Part shown: positions 1 through 6,611 of the stretch, piece by piece
How the letters are laid out: each line of letters starts with the position of its first letter
Position numbering within the stretch: position 1 is the stretch's first letter
Source: Ruminococcaceae bacterium UBA866
Lineage (GTDB): Bacteria > Bacillota > Clostridia > Oscillospirales > Ruminococcaceae
DNA: 6,633 bases
NCBI GenBank assembly: GCA_002295325.1
Contig: DBGA01000076.1
Span: forward strand, 5,513 to 12,145
Direction: 5' to 3'
Translations under genes and position numbers: made by a program
The notes under the pieces: generated by a model
Database searches by the model: none
The model's input: the letters and a program-made list of their open reading frames with translations, nothing else
What the model was told of the DNA's origin: nothing

Positions 1-1
1 G

Positions 2-250
2 GCAATGGATTATAAATCATTTTTAGAAACGACAAAGGAACTATTTGATATTGCATTTTTAGATCCTCCCTATTCAAAAGGGTTTGCTCAAGAGGTACTT
101 CCACTGTTAGTTTTGAAAATGAGCGAGGCAGGGGTTATCCTTGTTGAGCATGAAAAGTCAGATGAACTCCCACAAGAGGTTGCTGATTTTAAGCGAGTAA
201 AACAATATAACTATAGTAGGATTTCAGTGTCTGCATACAGACGTAAATAG
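2..250 (+). CDS. rsmD: 16S rRNA (guanine-966-N2)-methyltransferase RsmD, 3' part only
   Basis: This is the C-terminal part of an S-adenosylmethionine-dependent methyltransferase that modifies a guanine in the 16S rRNA of the small ribosomal subunit. The frame is open to the left edge, so the true start lies outside the window. The ATG at base 5 is probably an internal methionine, because the full family is about 180-190 residues and only about 82 codons are present. The key motif is LDPPYSKG near bases 59-82, the (N/D)PP(Y/F) motif of amino-group methyltransferases that holds the target base. The tail matches the usual RsmD ending, with a hydrophobic strand (VILVEHEK) and a final basic stretch ending YRRK. 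The coaD gene follows after 11 bases, the classic rsmD-coaD pairing in Bacillota, which strengthens the assignment. A different DPPY methyltransferase is possible but unlikely in this context. Confidence 0.88.
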   Translation, partial: AMDYKSFLETTKELFDIAFLDPPYSKGFAQEVLPLLVLKMSEAGVILVEHEKSDELPQEVADFKRVKQYNYSRISVSAYRRK

Positions 251-261
251 GGGGTATCTTC

Positions 262-765
262 ATGAGATTGGCTGTCTGTCCTGGTAGCTTTGATCCAATA
301 ACAAAAGGGCATATTGATATTATCAAGAGAGCATCAAAACTTTTTGATAAAGTCATTGTTGCAGTTTCCGTTAACGCAAATAAGGTGTCTAGCTTTTCAG
401 TTGAAGAGCGTGTTGAGATGATCAAGCTTTGCACAGTCGATATTGAAAATGTTGAAGTTGATTTTGTAACTGAACTTCTTGCAACCTATGTCAAGCACGT
501 GAATGCGTGTGCAATCGTAAAAGGATTGAGGGCACTTTCTGATTTTGAATATGAGTTTCAGATGGCTCTTGCCAATAAAAAGCTTAACCCTGAAGCTGAA
601 ACCTTGTTTTTAACAACCACAGCAGAAAATATGTATTTAAGTTCAAGTATTGTAAAACAGATCGCTGGCTTTGGTGGAGATATTTCAGATTTTGTTCTCC
701 CTCAAATAAACGAAATTGTGTTAAAACGCTTTCAAAAAGCTGACAATATAGGGGGAAATAAGTAA
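262..765 (+). CDS. coaD: Phosphopantetheine adenylyltransferase (CoaD)
   Basis: CoaD transfers AMP from ATP to 4'-phosphopantetheine, giving dephospho-CoA, the penultimate step of coenzyme A synthesis in the cytoplasm. The 167-residue product has the usual length for the bacterial enzyme, a nucleotidyltransferase superfamily member. Visible signatures are GSFDP at residues 8-12, the (T/H)xGH nucleotide-binding motif as TKGH at 14-17, KGLR at 87-90 with the conserved arginine, and YLSSSIVK at 125-132, the C-terminal ATP-binding (I/L)SSS motif. The ATG at 262 has a good ribosome binding site (AGGGGGT at 249-255, spacing 6), which begins inside the rsmD stop codon. The stop TAA at 763-765 shares one base with the ATG of the next gene, so the two are probably translationally coupled. 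All the family motifs I looked for are intact. Confidence 0.97.
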   Translation: MRLAVCPGSFDPITKGHIDIIKRASKLFDKVIVAVSVNANKVSSFSVEERVEMIKLCTVDIENVEVDFVTELLATYVKHVNACAIVKGLRALSDFEYEFQMALANKKLNPEAETLFLTTTAENMYLSSSIVKQIAGFGGDISDFVLPQINEIVLKRFQKADNIGGNK

Positions 766-1256
766 TGAATATTAATGAAAACTTAGACTTAATTGACGAC
801 ATACTAGATGCCGCATGGACTGTGCCTCTTTCCGGGGGACGCTGTGTTGTTGATATTGACAAGGTAAGAGAAGCAATCGATGATATTCGCCTTAATATGC
901 CCACAGAAGTAAAACAAGCAAAGCTTATCGTTGCTGACCGCAAGGTGATTATTGAGGATGCAAGAAAAGAAGCTGAATCGGTTTTGAGAATTGCAGAAGA
1001 ACGTGTGAAAAAGCTGATTGATACAAGCGAGATAGTCAAGCAAAGCCAAGAGCGTGCAAAAGAAATTATATCTCAAACCAATGCACAAAATCGTGAATTA
1101 AAACGTGCTACCAACGACTTTATTGAGAATATGTTAAAAAATGCAGAAGAGATTTTGACGAATGCTCAACAAGAAATCAGAACCACAAGGCAAGCGATGA
1201 AAATGCCTGCAAAACAGCAACCACAGCCTCAATTGCAACAACCTCAGCAAAATTAA
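765..1256 (+). CDS. Uncharacterised coiled-coil protein linked to coaD
   Basis: This 163-residue, charged, mostly helical protein has no assigned function that I can defend. It starts at the ATG overlapping the coaD stop by one base, with GGGGG at 751-755 as ribosome binding site. Residues 1-20 form an acidic helix. A short segment rich in Pro and Gly (PLSGGRCVVD, 21-30) leads into IDKVREAIDDIRLNMP. From about 48 to 145 there is an unbroken heptad-like pattern of Ala, Glu, Lys and Ile, as in DivIVA-like proteins or the stalk subunits (b, H, E) of rotary ATPases. Such genes next to coaD are often labelled ATPase subunit in Clostridia, but the similarity may only reflect coiled-coil composition. 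The last 14 or so residues are a Gln/Pro-rich, probably disordered tail. There is no signal peptide or membrane segment, so a cytoplasmic, oligomeric, perhaps scaffolding role is plausible (inference). Confidence 0.75.
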   Translation: MNINENLDLIDDILDAAWTVPLSGGRCVVDIDKVREAIDDIRLNMPTEVKQAKLIVADRKVIIEDARKEAESVLRIAEERVKKLIDTSEIVKQSQERAKEIISQTNAQNRELKRATNDFIENMLKNAEEILTNAQQEIRTTRQAMKMPAKQQPQPQLQQPQQN

Positions 1257-1269
1257 CATACATAAAATC

Positions 1270-1310
1270 AGCCACTGAAAGAGTTTTTCTTTCAGTGGCT
1301 TTATTATTTT
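1270..1310 (+). terminator. Rho-independent terminator of the rsmD-coaD operon
   Basis: A perfect 13-base-pair stem (1270-1282 with 1288-1300; the core arm reads GCCACTGAAAG) closes a 5-base loop. It is followed by a T-rich run with only single A or C interruptions (1300-1323). It lies 13 bases after the stop of the coiled-coil gene and ends the plus-strand operon. Read from the other strand, the same hairpin lies 13 bases after the stop of the large minus-strand gene. The T-run on that side is short (GATTTTA), so it may act in both directions, more weakly for the minus strand. Confidence 0.9.
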
Positions 1311-1313
1311 ACT

Positions 1314-4300
1314 TTATTTTATTATTATATTAATTCTCTCGCCAAAATTTGTACGATCTTTTGCATTTAACACACAGGAGAGCTTGCCTTTTTGCTCACA
1401 GCTTATAGCAATGCTAAACTCTGCAAGCTCACGTTGCCTAACATTTACATAGAGTGGCAGTTTAAAGCTATAGGCTGATTCAATTTGAGATTGTAGCGAT
1501 ACTCCACCATAGTCGTCACAGGATAGCCAGATAGCCTTTTCAGTGTTAATTAAGCTGAATGTAAATGTGACTGCTTTGCTTTTTCCAACATCAAGCTCAT
1601 CACCATTTTTAACAGTAACCTTGCGACCATTGTCTAATATTGCTGTAATTGAAGTTACAATTGAATTTAGATATTTTGGGGAATATTCATGTGCTGCAAG
1701 ATTACCAACCTCGATTAAATCAACATCAGCAGAGGTTTTTCCAGAGCCGCCATCAATAAATTCTACGGTTTCGCCCCTTGATAATGCGTCAAAAAGCTCA
1801 TCTTCAATAGAGAGATACATCGACATTAATCCATCAGAATGTATATCACGGTCAATGTAAATCTGATAGCTAGGATCAGGCAGTCTGTCGGCATATAGGA
1901 ATTTTTTGGCGTATTCTCTAAAAACCTTAGTTACAGGGCGGTCTGAACCATCTGGCGAAATAATTCCAAAATCGCTGCTTTCGCCAACCCTGTATCCTCC
2001 TGCCCACCACCAAGCATAAAGACCTGAGGTATGACCAAGAATAAGCATTTCAAAGAACTTTTTAAAAAAATTTGCTTGAAATTCCAATGATTTTGAGTTA
2101 TCACAAAAGTTTGAGCCAACCCAAATTGATTTACCAAACTCCATCCATTGAACTACGTTATCAGGGTTTGCATAGCGGGAGTAAATGTTAGTAAAAATAC
2201 CTTGTCTCATATTTTTGGAGTTGTCAGTTAATGCATAGCTTTCCGGCGACATGAAATCAAGTGCCAGTGACAAAGCCTTGTAGTCATACCCATAAATTCC
2301 AGCATCCACCAAAGGGATTGTTGATGCATCTCCAGACCGTGCACTAATCATATGGTTTGGATCGATAGATTTTATGAAATCGCAAGCTTTAATGTGAGCA
2401 TATGCAACAACAGAATCAATATAACAACGGTATACACTCACAAGTTCTGTGTGCTTTCCATCCTGCCTCAGCATCTCATCAGATAGCCCAATTACCTCAC
2501 CGTCTGAGTTTTTAGGAAGTTCACATACGAGCAACTCTTGGGCATTTTCATAGCTACCATAGCGATTGAGAATAAAATCGCCAAAGCCCTTGTCAAAAAT
2601 TTTTCTGCCATCAAAATTGCCGTAACATTCGTCATAGGTTCCAACATATCTTTCCCACGCAATGTCATACCCAACAATGGTATCGTTTTTATCAAAGCGA
2701 TACTTCTCAATCATTTCACGCACTTGCTCCTCGTCAAAATGAAATGGATCAGCATTAGGCCTTAGTGAAAGGTTTACATAAAGTCCGTACTCTGCACATA
2801 GAGTTACAAGGTGCAAAATGTTGTTGGAATAAATGCTAGGCGAATAGTGCATAAAGATAGAAAGCGAGTTAATTCCAACATCTACAATTCGTTTTAAATC
2901 AGTCTCAATGATATCGGGGTCATATGCAAAGGCTGATACATAGTTTTCAAACTCATCCCAAGTATCCATTCCAATATTGGCACTTGGCATATAGTTTACA
3001 CCAAAAAATCGAACCGGCATATCCCCAATAAAGACCTCATTGGTGCCTCTTTCAATATGCGCAAACTCTAGTTGTTGTTGTGGTTTTAGACAATGAATAC
3101 GTAGCTTGCTTGCTAGCATATCACAGACAACATCATCGTATAGCAATGATACAACAATGCTGCAATCGGTTGGAGGTTGACTAAATGAAACACGTTTAAA
3201 GTCATAATTGTGCTGTAATTTTATGGTTGAAAACTCATTGATGGAGTAGATGTTTGCTACATTATTAATTTGAATTTTAACTTTGTAGTTATCCGTATCA
3301 ACGTCAGTTCTAGCTAATATAACAGCACCAAATGTAGCATTTTCGCAGTCATCAAGATGAATATATTCATCGCAACCACCCTCTAATAGCAAAACAGGAG
3401 ACAGCATATAGCTGATTGCCTCAACAACAGCATTTTCTCCGCCATTACGGTAGAATTCATCATTCCTTGTGGTAAATACCAAAATAGAAGAACCATCTTG
3501 GTTGGAGCATCGCTCCCCATAGCTGTAGTTTAATATCATATAGGCAAGATACCCGCATCGAATATCCTTATCATCATAAGCTTCAATTAGTGGAATAAAA
3601 CGAAAACGCCTTGCCTTATCAAAGCCAGTTGCTTGTGCTCGTGGTGATAGCGAAAATATATCCGTAGGAATAGGGAAATCAGCCTCACTAATGATTGCTT
3701 GTTTGCTGTAGCTTTTAACGCTAACAGCATTTGTTACAGGGTAAAACTTATATTCAGGACATAGTCCATCAATCGACACAAATTCATCATTTAAAACAGA
3801 AACACAGCCACTTGCCAGTTCATCAATAAAAAAGCAATGCTCTCCGGCAACAGAATATGAATGGGACAATGCGTGCCCAAACTGAATTTTTTCAACTTTT
3901 GAAAAATCAACACAAGTGGGACGATTATCATCATTATAGGCAATAGAATTTCGATTTCCAACAAACATAAAATCTTTTTTAGAAAGCATAAAATATTTGA
4001 AGGTAGCACTAGGGGTAATGCGTGTTTTAAACATATTTCCGTTTTTCTCAATCAATTCAATTGTAATAGTGCGTGTATTTTCAAATGCCTTTGCCCAAAA
4101 ACCGAGGACATTATGACCGCCTTGAATGGAAATATTTTTCTCAAAGCTCTCATTTATTGAAAAATTATCTGTGTAGTAGCGCATACATTTTTCAGAGGTA
4201 ACCCCATCCTTTGCAATAGAAAGATAGGCGCAACCATCATATTTTTTCGAATCAGGATTGTAAGTGTTCTTTTCAAAGCCATCTAAATCAGAGGGCGAGT

Positions 4301-4664
4301 CGAGTGCAAGTATTACCTTTTTATCAAATTCACCAATGGAAAGACGGCGAGAAAGCTCGTTATAATCCACCTCAATATTGTTCAGTGAATAAAATTCATT
4401 TTTAAAGGGAGGACCACCCAAAGTCACAACTTTGCCACCTATAGAAAGATAATGTTTTATCATATTAGGCATATATGCAGGGCAATCCATTGCATCGGCA
4501 ATAATGATTACAGGGTTTATTGCCACATCAAAAAGTTCGTTGTCATCAATGGAATCCCAATTGTAAAACTTTGTGGTAATCCCATGAACGAGCAGATTTT
4601 TGCAAATGCTCTCAATATATAGTGGTGATTTGAATGCTGTTATTACAGCACAATGTTTGTTCAT
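1314..4664 (-). CDS. Large putative glycoside hydrolase (clan GH-A-like), family unassigned
   Basis: This 1116-residue protein resembles retaining glycosidases of clan GH-A but I cannot name its family or substrate. Likely order (numbering from the ATG at 4664): Rossmann-like segment 5-90 (GGKVVTLGGP, 76-85); beta-sandwich resembling a carbohydrate-binding module, about 145-285 (FGHALSH ... FIDEL); a second alpha/beta segment 285-430 with RRFRFIPLIEAYD at 352-364; another beta-sandwich 430-530; TIM barrel about 545-925, opening with FFGVNY; C-terminal alpha/beta and beta domains to the end. Candidate acid/base is Glu671 in YDIAWERY, and candidate nucleophile is Glu842 in QWMEFG. AWWWAGGYR (884-892) fits barrel strand 8. 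There is no signal peptide, so it is probably cytoplasmic. A GTG at 4670 is also in frame, but GGAGG (4672-4676) is 1 base from it and 7 from the ATG, so I prefer the ATG. It has no transporter or sugar-gene neighbour here. Confidence 0.72.
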   Translation of the reverse strand: MNKHCAVITAFKSPLYIESICKNLLVHGITTKFYNWDSIDDNELFDVAINPVIIIADAMDCPAYMPNMIKHYLSIGGKVVTLGGPPFKNEFYSLNNIEVDYNELSRRLSIGEFDKKVILALDSPSDLDGFEKNTYNPDSKKYDGCAYLSIAKDGVTSEKCMRYYTDNFSINESFEKNISIQGGHNVLGFWAKAFENTRTITIELIEKNGNMFKTRITPSATFKYFMLSKKDFMFVGNRNSIAYNDDNRPTCVDFSKVEKIQFGHALSHSYSVAGEHCFFIDELASGCVSVLNDEFVSIDGLCPEYKFYPVTNAVSVKSYSKQAIISEADFPIPTDIFSLSPRAQATGFDKARRFRFIPLIEAYDDKDIRCGYLAYMILNYSYGERCSNQDGSSILVFTTRNDEFYRNGGENAVVEAISYMLSPVLLLEGGCDEYIHLDDCENATFGAVILARTDVDTDNYKVKIQINNVANIYSINEFSTIKLQHNYDFKRVSFSQPPTDCSIVVSLLYDDVVCDMLASKLRIHCLKPQQQLEFAHIERGTNEVFIGDMPVRFFGVNYMPSANIGMDTWDEFENYVSAFAYDPDIIETDLKRIVDVGINSLSIFMHYSPSIYSNNILHLVTLCAEYGLYVNLSLRPNADPFHFDEEQVREMIEKYRFDKNDTIVGYDIAWERYVGTYDECYGNFDGRKIFDKGFGDFILNRYGSYENAQELLVCELPKNSDGEVIGLSDEMLRQDGKHTELVSVYRCYIDSVVAYAHIKACDFIKSIDPNHMISARSGDASTIPLVDAGIYGYDYKALSLALDFMSPESYALTDNSKNMRQGIFTNIYSRYANPDNVVQWMEFGKSIWVGSNFCDNSKSLEFQANFFKKFFEMLILGHTSGLYAWWWAGGYRVGESSDFGIISPDGSDRPVTKVFREYAKKFLYADRLPDPSYQIYIDRDIHSDGLMSMYLSIEDELFDALSRGETVEFIDGGSGKTSADVDLIEVGNLAAHEYSPKYLNSIVTSITAILDNGRKVTVKNGDELDVGKSKAVTFTFSLINTEKAIWLSCDDYGGVSLQSQIESAYSFKLPLYVNVRQRELAEFSIAISCEQKGKLSCVLNAKDRTNFGERINIIIK

Positions 4665-4671
4665 TGCCACG

Positions 4672-4676
4672 CCTCC
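4672..4676 (-). promoter_or_regulatory. Ribosome binding site deciding the start of the large glycosidase-like gene
   Basis: The minus strand reads GGAGG, then 7 bases, then ATG (4664-4662). A GTG two codons upstream of that ATG is only one base from GGAGG, too close for normal initiation, so the ATG is the better start. Confidence 0.8.
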
Positions 4677-4692
4677 AAAGTTCTTAGTTAAT

Positions 4693-4700
4693 ATTGTATG
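4693..4700 (-). promoter_or_regulatory. Candidate sigma-E-type -10 element for the large glycosidase-like gene
   Basis: The minus strand reads CATACAAT, a full match to the sigma-E -10 consensus known from Bacillus (CATACA-T). A transcript starting about 7 bases downstream would have a leader of roughly 22 bases that includes the GGAGG site. The weakness is the -35 region: no good match to the sigma-E -35 (ATATT-like) lies 13-15 bases upstream, and an ATAT core (in AGATATC) sits about 3 bases too close. The TACAAT core could also serve sigma-A, but no TTGACA-like box lies 16-18 bases upstream. Confidence 0.35.
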
Positions 4701-4909
4701 TTGTTCATATTGATATCTAGTTGATTGTAAGGAATAGTAATATTGTTTTCAGCAAAAGTAATTTTAACCATTTACAGTAAATCAAAATATTTTGGTAGTA
4801 TAAGGATATAAAGTACATAAATTCAAATAAATCTATATATCATATTACTATCAAATACCCTCATAGTCAACAAAAACACCTAAACAAAGACAATTTATGA
4901 ACACCTGTT

Positions 4910-4942
4910 ATGACAAGCTTTACATGCAAAAAGTTATACAAT
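4910..4942 (+). promoter_or_regulatory. Candidate spoIIG promoter with a long spacer
   Basis: ATGACA at 4910-4915 matches 5 of 6 bases of the sigma-A -35 box. TATACA (4935-4940) or TACAAT (4937-4942) could be the -10, giving spacers of 19 or 21 bases. An over-long spacer is a known trait of the Bacillus subtilis spoIIG promoter, which needs phosphorylated Spo0A bound near -35. TGACAAG at 4911-4917 overlaps the -35 and matches 5 of 7 bases of the 0A box TGNCGAA, which is weak. The predicted start is only about 14 bases before the ribosome binding site's downstream TTG codon, a short leader. This is a candidate only. Confidence 0.3.
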
Positions 4943-4948
4943 TAGTTT

Positions 4949-4954
4949 AGGTGG
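4949..4954 (+). promoter_or_regulatory. Ribosome binding site for the TTG start of spoIIGA
   Basis: AGGTGG lies 8 bases before the TTG at 4963. An in-frame TAG at 4960-4962 directly precedes that TTG, so translation cannot begin farther upstream in this frame. Confidence 0.7.
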
Positions 4955-4962
4955 TGGTGTAG

Positions 4963-5820
4963 TTGGAAAATGTTGTTTATCTTGATGTATTGATTATTCT
5001 AAACATTTATGTGAGCTATTTTCTATTTATGGGGAGTGCGAAATTGATGTCGTTAAAGCTTCATAGAGTGAGGCTTTTTTTAGGCTCAATTGTCGGGGGA
5101 ATATATTCGCTGATTATTCTTTTTGATCTAAGCAATTTTGAGCTGATTGTGATAAAACTTATCATGGGGGTATCTCTGGTTTTCATAGTTTTTGGATCTA
5201 AAAAGCTCATACATACGCTAAAATGTGGACTATATTTTTTTCTTGTAAACTTCATTTATGGTGGATTGATGTTTGCATTATGGACATTTTTTGCACCAAA
5301 TAATATGGCATATAAAAACGGAATTGTATATTTTGATATTACAGCATTAACTTTGGTTATTTCTACAATTATAGCATACCTTGCAATCAGCTTATTTTGT
5401 GCCGTTTTAAATAAACGCTGTAAGCCGTCAGATATCGTAAGTGTAACGGTATCGTTTAATGGTAGGCAGTCTATTGTAACTGCATTTGTGGATACTGGAA
5501 ACAAGCTTTGCGACATATTTACAGGCTTGCCAGTAATAGTTGCTGAGTACGACTCAATGGCTGATATATTTCCAGATAAAATAAAGGAATATTTTAAAAG
5601 CCCAACTGAATTTTCATTTGACGGACTTGAAGACTCGTCATACATATCAAAGTTAAAACTGATACCAGTTTGCGTGGTTGGAAAGGAGTTTGCATTACCT
5701 GCATTTAAGCCAGACAGTGTGGTAATCAATTCTGCCAATAAAACTGCAATCATAGCAATCACTACAACAAATCTTTCCAATGGCAGCTTTAAGGCAATTT
5801 TAAATACTGCATTGTTATAA
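4963..5820 (+). CDS. spoIIGA: Sigma-E processing peptidase SpoIIGA
   Basis: SpoIIGA is the membrane-bound aspartic protease that removes the pro-region of sigma-E in the mother cell, on a signal sent from the forespore (family knowledge from Bacillus subtilis). The 285-residue product has about five hydrophobic segments (roughly residues 4-24, 36-54, 60-77, 89-109 and 128-148), followed by a soluble C-terminal protease domain. The catalytic signature AFVDTGNKLCD has its aspartate at residue 177 (bases 5491-5493), and TGLPVIV follows as in the family. The protein is slightly shorter than the roughly 309 residues of the Bacillus protein. The start is TTG: the next residues, NVVYLDVLIILN, match the conserved SpoIIGA N-terminus, and a stop codon directly precedes it. 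sigE follows 62 bases downstream in the same direction, so enzyme and substrate are probably co-transcribed as spoIIG. Confidence 0.95.
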   Translation: MENVVYLDVLIILNIYVSYFLFMGSAKLMSLKLHRVRLFLGSIVGGIYSLIILFDLSNFELIVIKLIMGVSLVFIVFGSKKLIHTLKCGLYFFLVNFIYGGLMFALWTFFAPNNMAYKNGIVYFDITALTLVISTIIAYLAISLFCAVLNKRCKPSDIVSVTVSFNGRQSIVTAFVDTGNKLCDIFTGLPVIVAEYDSMADIFPDKIKEYFKSPTEFSFDGLEDSSYISKLKLIPVCVVGKEFALPAFKPDSVVINSANKTAIIAITTTNLSNGSFKAILNTALL

Positions 5821-5867
5821 TGCCCGTTTAAGTTTAAACAGAATCATTATAAAAATAAATAATATAT

Positions 5868-5875
5868 GGAGATGA
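5868..5875 (+). promoter_or_regulatory. Ribosome binding site supporting the first ATG of sigE
   Basis: GGAGATGA pairs well with the 16S rRNA 3' end (one mismatch from GGAGGTGA). Three in-frame ATGs follow at 5883, 5889 and 5895. Only the first lies at a normal distance, so it is the best start. Confidence 0.65.
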
Positions 5876-5882
5876 GACACAA

Positions 5883-6611
5883 ATGAAAATGATCATGGCA
5901 AAAATATCGTTAAAACTAAGAATTATAATATTAAGGATTGTAAAAAAACAAGGTTTAAAAAATGCAATTCATTATATAAATGGCCCCGAAACATTACCCG
6001 CACCACTATCAAAAGAAGAAGAAAGCATAGTTTTTACAAAGCTTGAGGCAAAGGAAAAAGAGGCAAGAGATATACTGGTTGTACACAATTTGAGGCTTGT
6101 TGTTTATATTGCCAAAAAGTTTGAATCAACCGGAATTGGAATTGAAGATTTAATCTCAATTGGTACAATTGGACTGATAAAGGCAGTGAATACTTTTGTT
6201 CCGAGCAGAAATATTAAGCTAGCTACCTATGCATCGCGGTGTATTGAAAATGAAATTTTAATGTTTTTACGAAAAAGCACCTTGACGAAAAATGATATTT
6301 CAATCGATGAGCCACTTAATGTTGATTGGGACGGAAATGAGCTGCTTTTATCAGATTTATTAGGAACTGAATCGGATACAGTCAATAAGGAGCTTGAATG
6401 CGAAGTAGAGCGTGATTTGCTGATTGCCTGTGTAAATAAACTTAATGAGCGAGAAAAAAGAATTATGGTCATGCGATTTGGACTCAATGGAGAACAAGAA
6501 AGAACTCAAAAAGAGGTAGCCGACCTTATTGGAATATCTCAATCTTACATATCAAGGCTTGAAAAACGCATTATAAAAAGGCTTAAACTTGAATTTGAAA
6601 AGGTGATGTAA
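5883..6611 (+). CDS. sigE: Sporulation RNA polymerase sigma factor sigma-E (pro-form)
   Basis: Sigma-E directs RNA polymerase to the early mother-cell sporulation genes. The 242-residue product carries the hallmarks of the family. Residues 1-30 are a basic, hydrophobic pro-region (alternating Lys/Arg with Ile/Leu) that is likely membrane-associated. [14 protein letters not shown] at 30-43 aligns with the known Bacillus cleavage region, which suggests a cut near residue 30. Sigma-70 region 2 spans about 65-135, with the core-binding part [19 protein letters not shown] at 87-105 and the -10-reading helix [16 protein letters not shown] at 115-130. The linker contains [20 protein letters not shown] (142-161), very like Bacillus sigma-E. 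Region 4 (about 183-236) ends in the helix-turn-helix [20 protein letters not shown] (208-227). SpoIIGA directly upstream is its processing enzyme. sigG often follows this pair, but the window ends 22 bases after the stop. Confidence 0.98.
   Translation: MKMIMAKISLKLRIIILRIVKKQGLKNAIHYINGPETLPAPLSKEEESIVFTKLEAKEKEARDILVVHNLRLVVYIAKKFESTGIGIEDLISIGTIGLIKAVNTFVPSRNIKLATYASRCIENEILMFLRKSTLTKNDISIDEPLNVDWDGNELLLSDLLGTESDTVNKELECEVERDLLIACVNKLNEREKRIMVMRFGLNGEQERTQKEVADLIGISQSYISRLEKRIIKRLKLEFEKVM

Noticed and set aside
584..1039. A 151-codon open frame antisense to coaD and the coiled-coil gene
   Set aside because: It crosses two well-supported genes, is rich in Ser, Phe and Leu as expected for a mirror of helical coding sequence, and has no initiation signals.
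3791..4051. An 86-codon open frame on the minus strand inside the large gene
   Set aside because: It lies wholly within the 1116-codon frame on the same strand in another phase, has no convincing ribosome binding site, and its product shows no recognisable motif.
4783..4794. Perfect 12-base palindrome CAAAATATTTTG in the divergent intergenic region
   Set aside because: It could be an operator, but it is almost wholly A and T in an AT-rich gap, is not repeated, and does not overlap either promoter candidate. Chance is the simpler explanation.
4771..4804. TTTACA and TATAAG as another plus-strand promoter for spoIIGA
   Set aside because: The spacer is 22 bases and the leader would be about 150 bases. 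It has no better support than the nearer candidate, so I did not list it as a feature.
4671..4962. Search for riboswitch, tRNA, small RNA or CRISPR repeats in the divergent gap
   Set aside because: No extended stem-loop, cloverleaf, regularly spaced direct repeat or known aptamer core was visible. The gap is AT-rich and fits a simple divergent promoter region.
5256..5780. A 174-codon open frame antisense to spoIIGA
   Set aside because: The sense strand encodes a clear SpoIIGA with its DTG motif. The antisense frame is a by-product of its composition and resembles no known protein.
5824..5837. Inverted repeat GTTTAA-GT-TTAAAC between spoIIGA and sigE
   Set aside because: The stem is six base pairs, mostly A-T, with a two-base loop and no T-run after it. 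It is too weak to act as a terminator or attenuator.
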